Shown here: positions 43,941 to 55,884 of the stretch, one piece after another
How the letters are laid out: each line of letters begins with the position of its first letter
Position numbering within the stretch: position 1 is the first letter of the stretch
Assembly (NCBI RefSeq): GCF_001540865.1
Contig: NC_033633.1
Location: 2,471,514-2,535,513 of the forward strand
DNA from: Ananas comosus
Lineage: Eukaryota; Streptophyta; Magnoliopsida; Poales; Bromeliaceae
Direction: 5' to 3'
DNA: 64,000 nucleotides
Notes under the pieces: model-generated
What the model was told of the DNA's origin: nothing
The model's input: the letters and a program-made list of their open reading frames with translations, nothing else
The model's database searches: none
Program-made: the position numbers and the translations under genes

Positions 43941-45338
43941 TAATAGCACATATTAATGTGATTGATGTGATTTCTTGTTACTAGGGCAATTTTCATCTAA
44001 ATTAATAAAATTAATTTTGAGTCTAAAAGGCAGAAAATGTTTTTCAACAAATATCCACTTTTGCACTTTATCTCTATATATATTTTTTTAAATCTCTATT
44101 TTGTTATTTTAAAATTTAAAATTGTATCACTTGATTATGCGCATAAACTATTTTGCAACTATTATATATACAAATTATGTAGTACAACCAATTTACTAAG
44201 ATACTCATTATATTTTTAAAACTATATAAGAATGAGGAATGCTATTTGTACACTCCTAATTCCTAAATTAGGAGAAAGTTTCCTATACGGCCGTCACACA
44301 ATGTCGCATGTCTCTCAACTAATCAAATTTTTTTTATTTAAGAAAAAAATTCAATATTTTTTAAAAAAATTATGATGGGCTGAGCGAACCCTAGGGGTCA
44401 AATGTGATTGATTAGCGACACTATATCATCTATGACTATCACATTTTTTTAATTTTTTTCTATATTATGCATACATCTTATATCTCATTCATCTAAGAAA
44501 ATCTTTCTCCACTAATCTTACCAATTTTTTTTTAAAACTAAAACCGATTTGATTTTCTATAAACTTTATGATGGAGTGGGTATAAGATTTACATTTATAT
44601 ATAGGTATACAGATAGCATATTCCTATAAGAATATTTTTGTGTTTCTTAAATTAGCTTATTATATTGAGGTTTCCTACTATTTACTAATTAAATTTTAGT
44701 TTTTCATCATTTTTTAAGAATGAAGTTGTGTATATTACTAGTTATCTAGTTGTATCATACTGTATATGAAACAGTAACAATATTGATTTACCACCACAAT
44801 ATAAATTTAAGAGGACAAAATATAAGTTTCTTTTAAAAAAATAATGAGGTAAAATGTAAAAACACTCATTTATAAAAGAAATATTTTATAGTTTAACCCT
44901 AATAAAAATTCTATGGGACGGGAGACAATGTGTACCATTGCGTGATTAACCCCTCAACAAATTTCTAACCTTTTTCTATTTCTTTTTTGACTAAATTACA
45001 AAAAAATTTTATAAATACTTGTTTTTTTTACTTTTTCTTTCTATTTTTTAAAAATCTATATTGTATTCCCTCAACATTTTAAGTTGTTGCATTAAGCCTC
45101 CATCCGTCAGGATTTCATCATTCTTCTGTCTATTTCTTATTATTTATACTAAAAATAATTTTTAAAATAACAAAAATATATTAAAAAATATTTTTAATAG
45201 AAGAAATAAGAATAATTAGGACATTTTTCTATCTCGTTAATATCGTACCCACTTGAAACTATTTCTAAAATTTGTAAAAAAGCAAAATATAAATTTTTTA
45301 AAATAAAAAAGAAGTAAAAAAAAAATATTTTTATGACA
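43941..45338. other. AT-rich intergenic DNA
   Basis: No gene seen. 44990-45200 weakly resembles the left arm of subfamily E (GACTAAATTACAAAAAAATT). Confidence 0.35.
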
Positions 45339-45614
45339 ATGTTTGGATCGGGGATAATGGGAGAGATAACCCCTTATCCGTCCCTTTATATCCAAAAGCA
45401 AATTTTTTATCCGAGAATAATAGTTCTCGGATACTTGAAATAATCTGGTATAACTATTCCACCAACACCTCTATTTTTTATATATAACTATCCACTATTT
45501 TACGTTATTTTTTTTTATCCCAGAAACAATCTAATTTTTATCCAAACATTATTTTTTCTATTTGTATTTATCACTGTAATAATTAGTTCTTACTTATATC
45601 CAAACCAAACGTTA
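45339..45614. mobile_element. short MITE with GTTTGGAT ends
   Basis: ATGTTTGGATCGGGGATAAT at the left, ATCCAAACCAAACGTTAT at the right. Inside, ATCCGAGAATAATAG pairs with TAGTTCTCGGAT as a local hairpin. Target-site duplication not resolved. Confidence 0.5.
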
Positions 45615-46062
45615 TCTATATATATATATATATATATATATTTTTTATATTTTATTTTTGTAAAAAAAAAAAAGGCCTTATTCTTGAATCGCTTTCGTTT
45701 GCATTCTACTGTCATTGTCCGAGCATTTAAAACAGCAAACCTACTCCACATGACCAACATCGATCAGAATAATTAATTAATGAATGAAAAAGGAGGCTTT
45801 ACGACGCAGCGATTATCATTTATTGCACCACCCATGTACCGAATCCCAGATTTCAATACCCCTCGTCCAATCCATTTCCGTGTACGGATCCATCCATATG
45901 CGACTTTTTTTTTGTGAGGGGTAAAGCGCTTTGGCCTTTGAGAAGAAGCCGCAGCACCGTTTATTGCGGGTGAAAATTGTACGCAGGCCCCTCAACGATA
46001 CGGCGTTATGAAACAAGCCCCCTTCACTTTCTTTGTTCTCGCAAATTTGTGTTTTCTTTTTT

Positions 46063-46449
46063 GGCTAAATTACAGAAAATCTTCCATCAAAATTTGATTT
46101 TTTATTTTTCCTTCATGTCATTTAAAAATCTACCCTTTGTCCTCTTGTAAAATAAAAAATATTCACAGGGATACGGTGTGAACTGTGATGATAAAATGAC
46201 CATTTTGGCCCTCATCATTTTGCCGCTCACTATATTTACAGAAAAGAAGGTTGAAGGCATTTTTGGCATAAAAATATAAATAATAATATTTTATAAATGG
46301 AATACTAATAGATTATTAACGGCAGGGGACAAAATGAACATTTTTCATTTTACAAGGGGGCAAAGTGATGGGACAAAATATAGGTTTTTAAATCACAGGG
46401 AGAAAAATGAAAAATTAGGTTTTGACAGGAGGTTCTATGTAATTTAGCC
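46063..46449. mobile_element. foldback MITE, subfamily E, copy 1
   Basis: Begins GGCTAAATTACA and ends TGTAATTTAGCC. Arms of about 100 bp share the words TCAAAA, TTTTTCATTTTT-like, CATTTAAAAATCTA and CTTGTAAAATAAAAAAT. The flanks are T-rich, hiding any 9-bp duplication. Confidence 0.8.
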
Positions 46450-46459
46450 TTTTTTTTAA

Positions 46460-46818
46460 AAAAAACTTCAAATATCACCCCTATAGTTTCACACTTTTTC
46501 ACTTTAGTATTCTGTGGTTCAAAATGTATCAATTTACTGTCCTGTGATTTCATTAATTTTTATCTTTTTATTATAGACTTCATTAATTTTTTTCGTTAAA
46601 TCAGTGACAAAATTAAAATTAAAGAGTACTAAAGTGAGTATTCGATAAGCCTAGGTAGAGTATCTGAAGCATTTTATATATAATTTAACGAAATATTAAC
46701 GGAGAAGCTGACGAAAAGATAAAAATGAAACTACAGGACACTAACTCGATACACGTTAAATCACAGGATACTAAAATGAAAAAGTACGAAATCACAGGGG
46801 TGGTATCTAAAGATTAAT
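46460..46818. mobile_element. foldback MITE, subfamily F, copy 1
   Basis: Left AACTTCAAATATCACCCCTA, then TTTCACTTTAGTATTCTGTG. The right side mirrors it with AGGATACTAAAATGAAAAAG and GGGGTGGTATCTAAAG. Starts about 10 bp after subfamily E copy 1. Confidence 0.75.
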
Positions 46819-46834
46819 ATGTTATTCGTTTCGT

Positions 46835-46945
46835 TTATTTTTTAAAAAAATAAACTTAGGTAAAAATATGAAGCAATTAGATTTCGAATTTAAAATCTCG
46901 AATACAAATCATCAAATTTTTCACCACCTTTTTTTTTTTTTTTTT
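46835..46945 (-). mobile_element. degenerate SINE-like remnant
   Basis: ATAAACTTAGGTAAAAATAT, GAAGCAATTAGATTTCGAAT and AAAATCTCGAATACAAATC follow the order of the SINE at 58.05-58.20 kb. Heavily decayed. Confidence 0.35.
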
Positions 46946-47770
46946 TTTTTCTGGTCGACACTTGGTAACGTCCAACTTCTTTTATATGAATTTTTCTAGC
47001 TAGTTAAATTATTGTTTAAATATATTAGCTCTAATAGCTATTAATTGTTAATTATTTAGTTTATATTTTATAAACACAAACTAAAATAAATTATCAGATT
47101 TGATAGAATTATTTCTGATTNTCGTAATTAAAAAAAAAGGTAATTGCATACAACTTCCTATAAATATATCGAATAGCAAATACATTCTTACACGGTTAAA
47201 CTTTTTATTTTCATCCTTACAAAAAAAAAAATTTGATAGGGGTTTTGGCGTACTGGTAAATAAATTTAAAATAATTAATAATTATTAGTTCGTAGATTGG
47301 TTCAATTTAATTAAATTTTTTCGAATAATAAATATTAAATGTTCGCCCTCGCTGTTTGAGAAAGTGGTGGACATTTGACGAAATAAATACGTCATTAGAT
47401 GGTGTGAATATTAAAGTAAAAAATTAAGAAACTTATCTGAAATATAAATTATTTTGATTCCGTTGCTCAATCTTTTAAAGTTTTTAATTTTACTATTCAA
47501 TTTTTCTATTTATTTGAATTAAGTGAATCGATAATATTTTAACTTTAAAAATTTAAACTAATTATTTATTTTAATAAAATTATAATTGTACAAAGTTGAT
47601 GGCTTAAATCAAATAAATTAAAACGAAATGCTGATGGTATACCCTTCTGAGGGTGTAGGATATACACCACACCCATCAAGTAACTAGTGGACAATATTTC
47701 ACTCTTGAATGGGTGGGATGTATCTTGTACGCTCCTACTGGGGTGTACAAGAAATATTTTTTATAAATTA

Positions 47771-48159
47771 AAGAGTAACTTCAAATACAACTTCTGTGGT
47801 TTCGCACTTTCTTGCTTTATTATCTTATGGTTTAAAATGCATCACTTTAATATCATGGGGTTTTATTTTTCTCTTTCAGTCAGCATCTCCGTTAACTCTT
47901 TGTTAAATTATATAAAAAAAACTTCAGATACCCCACTTATGATTTATTGAATATTCACTTCAGTGTCATGTGGTTATCGAATTTTCAGTTTAGTACTCTG
48001 TGGTTTTAACTTTGTTACTGATTTAACGAAAAAAGTTAACGGAGGAAATAACGGAAAGAGAAAAATGAAATCAGGGGATTACTAAAGTGATACATTTTAA
48101 ATCATAGGGCACTAAAGTGAGTAAGCGCGAAACTATAGAGGTGGTATTTAAAATTTTTT
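47771..48159. mobile_element. foldback MITE, subfamily F, copy 2
   Basis: Left AACTTCAAATACAACTTCTG, right GAGGTGGTATTTAAAATTTT. Arms of about 125 bp mirror through TTTAAAATGCATCACTTTAA and TGATACATTTTAAATCATAG, up to the CCGTTAAC words of each arm. Confidence 0.8.
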
Positions 48160-48250
48160 CTAAATTAAAAAATTAAATAATAAAATTAAAATTTTGAAAG
48201 ATTAGACATGAATAAGATAAGTCCGGTACATTTTTTTCCTATAAAAAAAA

Positions 48251-48645
48251 GATTAATTTCATATATGTTCCTGCAAATATAGTGAATAACAAATATATTT
48301 CTACAAAGTTCATCTTTCATATATTGTCTTTTCAAAAGTCCCGTTGTTTTCAAATATGTTCATGCCGTTAGAATTCGTTAGAAAAAATTAGTTAACCATA
48401 TGTTAAATACTTAACCCTAATTATTTTTGATATTTTTACTCCTTTATATTATACTAGTATGGCTTTTGGAGGGATGTATTTGTGGTGACAAAATTGAAAA
48501 TATAAACGGTTCTCTAATGGTAACAAACCAGAAGAATATATTTGAAAATATTAGAATTTTTGCAGGGACAACATATGAAAGTTGAACTTTGTAGGGATAT
48601 ATTTGTCATTTACTATATTTGCAGGGACATGTATGAAATTAACCC
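48251..48645. mobile_element. foldback MITE, subfamily G
   Basis: Left GATTAATTTCATATATGTTC then CTGCAAATATAGTGAATAAC. Right TTTACTATATTTGCAGGGAC then ATGTATGAAATTAACC. Arms of about 150 bp, including mirrored TAATATTTTCAAATATATTC-type words. No coding capacity. Confidence 0.8.
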
Positions 48646-48682
48646 AAAAAACAAGAACTATTTACTTGTCCAGCCTCTTTAC

Positions 48683-49157
48683 AAAAAAAAATTCTCTATC
48701 TAGTCTCCTTTTGAAAATATTCCCAATCTAGCCTCATTTTTATATTTTTTTTAAAAAAAGATAAGTTAATAATTTTTATATAGATTAATATGTTAAGTGG
48801 GTGGAGATTATTTTTTTTCTCTCTCCTTTTAAATTAAGTGAATGTAATGTGATTTTATATATGAACACTTTTAAATTATATTGACTTGTATAATCAAATT
48901 AAGTACTAGTAGTACTAATTAAAAATTATAATTTAGAAATATTATTATTAATAAATAAATTTTTTATTAAGTATTCATATATAAAATCACATTATATTCA
49001 CTTAATTTTAAAGGAGAGAGAAGAAAGATAATCTCCACCCCCTTAACATATTAATCTATATAAAAATTATTAATTTATCATTTTTTTCTTAATCTATAAA
49101 AATGAGGCTAGATTGGGAATATTTTTCAAAAGGAGGCTAGATAGGAATTTTTTTTTT
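48683..49157. mobile_element. long-arm foldback MITE, subfamily H
   Basis: Near-perfect inverted arms of about 190-200 bp: ATATTCCCAATCTAGCCTCA mirrors TGAGGCTAGATTGGGAATAT, and TATAGATTAATATGTTAAG-GGGTGGAGATTAT and AAGTGAA-ATGTGATTTTATA are also mirrored. The right end abuts subfamily E copy 2. A transcript would form a long hairpin. Confidence 0.85.
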
Positions 49158-49531
49158 GCTAAATTACATAAAACCCCTTGTCAAAATTCGATTTTTCACT
49201 TTCTCCACTCGTCATTTAAAAACCTACAATTTGCCCTCTTGTAAAATAAAAAATGTTCACTTCGACCCCTACAGTTAGTAATCAGTTAGGATTCCGTTTA
49301 TAAAATATTATTATATATTTTTTTATGCAAAAAATGTCCGCAGCCTTCTCTTCTGTAAACATGGTGATGGGCAAAATGATGAGAGGGAAAATGGTCATTT
49401 TATCATTACAGTTCACACCGTACTCCTGTGAATATTTTTTATTTTATAAAGGGGCAAAATATAGGTTTTTAAATGACAGGGAGGAAAATTAAAAAATTGA
49501 GTTTTGACAGGAGAATTTTCTGTAATTTAGC
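49158..49531. mobile_element. foldback MITE, subfamily E, copy 2
   Basis: Begins GCTAAATTACATAAAACC and ends TCTGTAATTTAGC. Shares arms and interior (TCATTTTATCATTACAGTTC as the inverse of copy 1) with 46063-46449, in the opposite orientation. Confidence 0.8.
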
Positions 49532-49534
49532 TTC

Positions 49535-49573
<39 letters not shown>

Positions 49574-49575
49574 TT
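49532..49575. repeat. (ATT)n microsatellite
   Basis: About 11 ATT units immediately after subfamily E copy 2. Confidence 0.9.
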
Positions 49576-51100
49576 AAAGAGGCTTGACAAGTAAATGAAT
49601 CAAAAAAACAATAGGAGGGGCATAATCTATACCACTTGTAAGTAAGGGGTATCCATACAATTTTTACCTGATAATATCTCATCCTCTCTCCGACCGAAGA
49701 AAATTCCTCCAATCGCTTGACGTGACACTTCAATAAGCTAGTCCGCCTGACATGTACACCGAAATCGGGTGGGGTCAACCAACCCGAACCCTACCACCCA
49801 CACAGAATTCTCTTCCTACGCCTGGTGCATCCGTACATTTCATGCACCGCATTCTCAAAACAGTCCCTCAAAATATTATAAACTATTCATTCACAAAACA
49901 TTATTATTCGACAGTAAAGAAATTGTATTTGCTATTCGCTTTTTAATCCTTAATAAATTCATAATTAGGAGATAGGAAATACTATTTCTCTACTATTAAT
50001 AGCATTTTAATTTTTTTCCTAGTTAAATAACCTAAATCTTAAAAAATAATAAGTTTTAAAAGTCTATTTTCTTATAAATTTGACATTCTCCTTGAACTAA
50101 TTTTCGGAATTGCTGACATTTTTAATTCCTTAACAGTTGAGTAACAGATTTTAATAATTTATAGTATATTCGCATGTAAATTTCTTAGTATCCTTCAAAC
50201 TCTAAGATATAGGATCCTCTCATTATTCTTTCGATATTGTAAGTTATATTGGATCATATTCGAATTTAATGAAATTAATAATCAATCAAATATTGCCACT
50301 GGTGCATGAGACGCCAATGCACGAGGTGCAGGCAACAAATTTCACACCACCCCCACCTCCTCCCCCATTGTGGGCCCCGCACACTCCTTCGCGCAAGCCC
50401 AACCACGTGACCAGTGACCACACTCATTCTACAAACTTCCAAATTCGACCCGTTTCGACACCTTTTTAACTCCGATGAGATGAGGTGTGCCACACACCCT
50501 CCACATGCTTAATAAAACGCCTCCAACCTCTCCAGCAATATATAACCCCGTTAGTATTACCAACATAGTAACAACGATGAACAATATTCCGGACTAACAT
50601 CCAACTGCTCTAAATAGTGATGAAATAATTAATAAAAGCCTTTATCATTAACTCATTTAAGAGATGGAGAGAGTTCTAGACAGAGAGGGGGTGGGAGAGT
50701 ACTAGAAAGCCAGCTCAGCAATTTCTTGCACCATGACAAAGGACAGAGTAGGGAAAACGAAATGGCAATGGGCTTGTCCGCGCCAAAAGCTACAGAGTAG
50801 GGGGTACGGCTTTTTGTAAGAGCGAAAAGGACCACTCAGTAGCGCAAAAAGAAACCCATTGGCGACTAAGGAAAAGCACTTCTTAGGAGTAGCCCCAGCA
50901 TGCATTAATTATAGCTGCTCCCGAACCCATCTATATATCTACTTCATCAGTAGGCCAAACATCAGCTTCTTCACAGCTCGCNGGGGGGGGGGGAACGAAG
51001 AAAAAAGGAAAAAGTGGGTAGTGATCATGATATGTGAATTTTTAAGTGTCAAAGATTTTAGAACTAAATCTGCCTAACTACACGGTGAAATGCAAAAACA
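49576..51100. other. intergenic DNA downstream of SCARECROW
   Basis: Nothing assignable. It contains a CACGTG-type G-box core (ACCACGTGACC, near 50402), a purine-rich stretch near 50660-50700, and an N followed by about 11 Gs at 50982-50993. Confidence 0.4.
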
Positions 51101-51315
51101 AAATGATAGTGAGACGTAAATGCAGTAAATATTATAAGAGTTCGACTCAGAGGATCGTGAACGGCGCACTCGACTTGAATGGATTTGCCAAATGATCCTC
51201 AATATTCTGGCTCTCAAATTAGGGCGGCAGTAGTTAGTTCGGATTTTGATGAGATCTTCTTATTCTGCTGTTAGTGCGCCTTTCGCGTGAGCCAAGAACT
51301 CCCACATTGTGTCGG

Positions 51316-52314
51316 CTAGCGGGGCGGATTGGCGGTTTGGATCGGGCGCCACGCCGAGGCGGTGAGGAGGCAAAGGTCCTTCCACCCGAGCTTGAGCGCG
51401 CCGTTCTCCTCGACGAGCGTGTATCCGTCGGAGGGGAACATGCCGAGGAGGAGCGTGGCCTGGGCGGCGGCATTGCCCGCGAGGGAGACCGAGCGGAATC
51501 CCGACTGGGCCAGCTTCTCGCGCCAGTTGCCGAACTTGACATCCCCGGACCGCGCCGGGCCGCCCACGGCGAGCACGTTGCGGATCTCGCGCGACAGCAG
51601 CTGCTGCTCGACGACGTGCCGCTCGGGGCTGTCCTCGCCGTAGCTGGCGCCGAGCGAGTCGAACAGCGCCGAGTAGTAGTGGATCGCCTCGACGAACCGC
51701 GCCAGGAACGAGCCCCCCGGGCTCAGATCCTGCTCCACCATCGTCACCACCTTCGGCGCCAAACTACATCAACCAACCAAACAAACAAACAAACAAACAA
51801 CAAATTTTCAAACTAGTTTTCTTTTTTTTTTTTTAACCCTAATAAAATTTCGAATCTCATGTAATGCGTGTAACACGTGAAAAAAGAATGGATAAAAATC
51901 TTATCAAAAGTCGTACTACTCTTCTAATACAGTACGCCAATCCGTCTATTAAATCCCCCCCTCCTAATCATGGCAACTAAAGAACACTGAGATTATGGAA
52001 AAAAAGGGCAATGGCTTCAAAAGTTAGTCATAATGACTACTTTTAGCTTTACTTGTGTAATCTATAAAGTATTTTAATAAAAGTTCTTTCTAGCTCCACA
52101 TTTTCAAGAGACAAAAAGTGCTTAACACCACACCATAATAATAGTAATAATGCAAGATGAAAAAAAAACAAGAAGAAGAAGAATATATGTATATATATGG
52201 TTGGAGATTGGGCAAACACAAGCGATTGATTGAGATCACTTCCGTCTTCGTGCTAGAGCACAAGATCGGCACAGAAACCAGTCAGAAATATGATGCGCCC
52301 GTACTGTTTCCAAG

Positions 52315-52350
<36 letters not shown>

Positions 52351-54217
52351 TCTCCTCCCCCCTCTCACCTTCTTTCTTTTCGTTTTTTTTTTAAAAAAAA
52401 AAAAAAAGAAGAAGAAGAAAGGTTTGATTAATTAATATTAGAAAGTTCCTTTGTGTTAATAATTAGTACGTAGTAGTGATTGATTGATTAATTAACAATC
52501 TGAACGATGTATATATCTTGTTTGATTGAAATGCAAAAAGAGGTAATTAATGGGAATGGAGATCATGAAAGAAGAGGGTAATGTAATGTACCGCTGGAGG
52601 AGCCAGAGGGTGTTGGTGTCGGAGCCGGTGACGTCGTAGAGGGAGTGGTGGAGCCAGTGGACGGCGAGGGCCTCGCGGCGGGAGACGCCGAGGCGGTCGG
52701 GGTCGAGGTTGCCGACCTTGTCGGCGACGGGGTGGAACTCGAAGGGGAGGCCGAGGGTGTCGGCGAAGTCGGAGAGGCGCTTGCCGGTGGCCTCGAGGGC
52801 GTCGAGGGAGGCGCCGAGGCCGGTCAGGCGGACGCGCGGGGGCCCGCCGGGGCGGGAGGCGAGGATGTGGAAGAGGCCCGGCCACTGCAGGCCCTGCATG
52901 ATGTCCAGGTCGATGATGTGCACGCGCTCCTCGCGGTCGAACGCCTCCTGGATCGCCTGGTTCGCCGTGAAGTGCGAGAACTTCACGAACGGGCTGATGC
53001 CGTTGAACACCTGGAAGGCCGCCGCCAGCCGGTGGTGGACCCGGAGGGCCGCCGGGGACGACGCCGGCAGCGGGGCGTAAAGCCCCAGGCAGGAGCTGAC
53101 CAGCCGGGCCGACATGGCCTCCGAGAAGTAGGCCGCCACGCGCTGGGCCGAGCTGCCGAACGGGGTCGCCAGCTCCGAGATCTCCAGCAGCAGCCGGTTC
53201 GCCTCGTCCAGGTTGTCCGCCGCCACCGACTCCGCGCACTGCAGCAGCAGCGTCAGCAGCTGCAGCCCCTCCTCGTCGCGCTTCTGCTGCCGCAGCTCCT
53301 CCTTGCGCGCCCTCGTCGGAGGTGGAGCTGCGCTGGGGCTGGGGGTCGGAGGAGCAGGAGGGTTGGGGGTTGGGGAGGCGATGATGATGATGATGATGAT
53401 GATGAGGGGGAGGAGGAGGAGGATACGCGGGCTCCTCCGGCCAGTTGGGCGGCTGCTGCTGCTGCTGTTGTTGGCTTTGTGGCGACTTGGGAAGAGGCGG
53501 GGCCGGTGGGGGCTGGGGCGGGGGAGGGGCGAGCTCGCGGCGGCGAGCTTGTCAGGCTGGGCGCGTCGGAGGGGAGGGAGGGGAGCGGCGGCGGCGGCGG
53601 CGGAGGAGGAGGGAGAGGGTCGGAGGAGGCGAGGGAGCGGAGGCGGTGCTCGAGGACGGCGGCGAGGGCGGGGTTGCAGGGGTGGATGACCTCGCGGACG
53701 TTGTGGATCAGCTGCGGGATCGACACCGCGGGCGCCGCGCTGCTCAGGAGGTCGCGGATGATCCCGTCCACCCACGCCGACGCCGCGCCCTCGTCCGCGC
53801 CGCCGCGGCCCGCCACCCCCTCGTTCGCCGCCGCCGCACCCCCCCCGCCGCCCCGCTCGAGCTCCGCCGGGAACAGCGGCAGCCCCGAGAACCCGCACAC
53901 CGCCGGCGCCGGCGGGGGGAGAGACGGAAGGAACTGCGTCGGGTTGCCCCCGTGCTGCACCAAAATCGGGGCGTCCAGAGCGCCGCCGCCGCTCGAAGCC
54001 GAATACAGAAGCGAGGAGGGGTGCCCCGCCGCCGCGCTCTCCGCGAACGGCCCCTGCGCCGCGGCCGTGGACGAGGAAGCCCCGCCACCCGCCGCCGCAG
54101 CACCGCCTCCGCCGCCGCGACGAGGGAGTCTGGGGTTGTGGTAAGAAGATGAGGAGGACTCGTGCTGTAGATCGAGCTCCGAGGCGGGGCGCTTCCTCAC
54201 CATGATCACCTCGCCCA

Positions 54218-54263
<46 letters not shown>

Positions 54264-54401
54264 GAGATAGAGGAGATAAAGAAGCTCCTTTTCCTCTTCA
54301 GAGTAGTGCGAGAAGTGAGAATCATGAGAAGACGACGTCGTGTTTGTGGTTGTGGTTGTGGTTGTGGTCGGGGGCAGGAGCAGTAAAGAGGAGGAACCCA
54401 T
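51316..54401 (-). CDS. SCR: SCARECROW (GRAS-family transcription regulator), 2 exons, one apparent frameshift
   Basis: Nuclear GRAS protein that, with SHORT-ROOT, patterns root and shoot ground tissue. Exon 1 is 54401-52592, exon 2 51763-51316; the GT/AG intron splits Arg between LLQ-R and LAPKVV, a position I recall in SCR genes. The N-terminus [11 protein letters not shown] matches monocot SCR, so the second Met of the frame was chosen. Then come poly-Thr, a poly-Gln run (about 15, CTG repeat 54219-54263), [12 protein letters not shown], the SCR-specific [11 protein letters not shown] ... [15 protein letters not shown] block (about residue 205 on), a Pro/Ser-rich linker, and the full GRAS domain: leucine repeat ([20 protein letters not shown]), [16 protein letters not shown] near residue 494, PFEFHPV, and C-terminal SAW ([10 protein letters not shown]). 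N-terminal and GRAS parts lie in different frames; one missing base, or two extra, at about 53400-53300 restores about 752 aa. Assembly error in GC-rich homopolymers is likeliest; a linker intron or a real mutation is possible. Confidence 0.93.
52319..52348. repeat. (TA)n microsatellite in the SCR intron
   Basis: About 14 TA units, followed by pyrimidine-rich DNA and an A run, within the 828-bp intron 51764-52591. Confidence 0.9.
53381..53405 (-). repeat. (GAT)n tract in SCR coding exon
   Basis: Eight GAT units. They read poly-Ser in the N-terminal frame and poly-Ile in the GRAS frame. Poly-Ser fits the linker far better, so the frame change most likely lies on the GRAS side of this tract. 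Confidence 0.8.
54219..54263 (-). repeat. CAG repeat encoding poly-Gln in SCR
   Basis: Fifteen CAG/CAA codons near residues 46-61. Expected to be length-polymorphic. Confidence 0.9.
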
Positions 54402-54663
54402 CAGAAAAAACAAAGGGAAAGGGCTCGGCGCATGCTAGTGCAGTAGAAGAAACGGTGAGGTGGTAGTAGCAGTAGTAGTAGTATGAGGATGAGGAAGAGG
54501 AGGAGGAGGAGGAGGAGAGTAAAGAGGAAGAGGCCGAGGAGCAGAAGCCGCGCAGAGAACAACAACAACAACAATAACACGGGAATAAGCACGAGACCAA
54601 TAGTAATACTAATAATAATAATATTATTATTATTATTGTTACTATTGTTAACAGAGGGGGAGG

Positions 54664-54682
54664 GGGATATATATTGCTTATA
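54664..54682 (-). promoter_or_regulatory. candidate TATA region of SCR
   Basis: On the sense strand TTTATAAGCAATATATATCC offers two overlapping TATA-like words about 265-280 bp before the ATG. A start just downstream would exclude the upstream ATGs at 54708 and 54730. Confidence 0.4.
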
Positions 54683-54837
54683 AAGCGGGTGCGCATTGGG
54701 GTACGCATAAGGGGTCGGGGACGGCTCCAAGCGAAAAACGGCGGGGCGATTCGGACATGGGGGTGAGGGGTTGTTGTTCGGGCCTGGATTCGACGCTAAT
54801 AAGAAAGAACAACCTGTTGCAGCGTTTCCTATTTCTC

Positions 54838-54963
54838 TCTCTCTCTCTCTCTACCACTGTAATTTTTTCCTTTTTTCTTTTTTTTTTTTGTTTCCCCCCT
54901 ATCTCTCTCTCTCTCTTACCTAGAGGAGAGAGGAGAGAGGAGAGAGGAGAGAGAGAGAGAGAG
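54838..54963. repeat. (CT)n and (GA)n tracts upstream of SCR
   Basis: (CT)n near 54836-54852, CT-rich DNA to 54916, then reiterated GAGAGAG-type units at 54923-54963. GA-rich tracts are binding sites of plant BBR/BPC factors, which makes a regulatory role possible. Confidence 0.6.
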
Positions 54964-55169
54964 CCGTTGCCGTTGTCGCGCTCGGCGCTCGCGCGTCGCT
55001 CGGGGCGCGTCGGGAGACGACGCGAAACCCCAGGCGAGGGAGGTGAGAGGGGTGGGAAAAATCGGGTTGGCTTTTTTTCTTTTTTTTTTTTTTTTCTTCT
55101 CCGCCGTGCGATTTGTGCGGTGGGATTAATGAAAAGGTCGGATTAAACAACGAGCATCCAAAATGCATG

Positions 55170-55852
55170 CAGACCCTTCTACTTCATCTTATTTCGATTG
55201 ACACCACCAAAGATCTTCTTGGAATGTGCGAACATGCCGCTTCCTAGTTAAAAAAAGGCAAAAAGAAATTCAAGAATTTTTAAATTTTATTTTAAATTTT
55301 TAGTATTGAAAGATTTAATAAAATTAGTGAATAAATATGTGTCCTTGGAAAACTGCAGAGTGTACCTCATTTTATCATCCTATAGTTAGAAAAAAAAAAA
55401 ACAATGCTTTATTCTCTTTTGATTTTTATTTTTGTCTAATCATAAGAATTCGATCTTTAATAGAATAACAAACTGATATAATTATAAACCACAAAATAGT
55501 AAGATACAATATTTGTATAAATCACTAAAAAAAGTAAAATATAGCATTTCACTAGCCTCTAATTTTCTGATAAATTAATGATAAAATTATAGATAATAAA
55601 ATAATATTTTTTAAACTGTAGGATGATAAGTTTGGGGGCCTATTTTAAAACATTATTATATAGTATTTTTTATCTTAAACTAAATTAGTAAAGAGGGTAG
55701 GCTTTTTCATTTGACTTGGAAAGGTTGTTTAGGTCTTAGTTGGGATGTGGGGGTTATGGGAAAGGGTGTGATAAACAAATTTAGTTCTTGATTGTGGGGT
55801 ACTGTGTAAAAGTGTTACAAAGGGAGAAAAAAGGTGTGTTGGACTTTGGTCC

Positions 55853-55884
<32 letters not shown>

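Noticed and set aside
50650..50960. Possible non-coding RNA or microRNA precursor near the SCR 3' side
   Set aside because: GC content is higher than its surroundings, but I found no strong foldback and no known plant microRNA sequence.
52645..54144. Long plus-strand frame (499 codons) over SCR
   Set aside because: Antisense shadow of the GC-rich SCR exon, low-complexity, no family signature.
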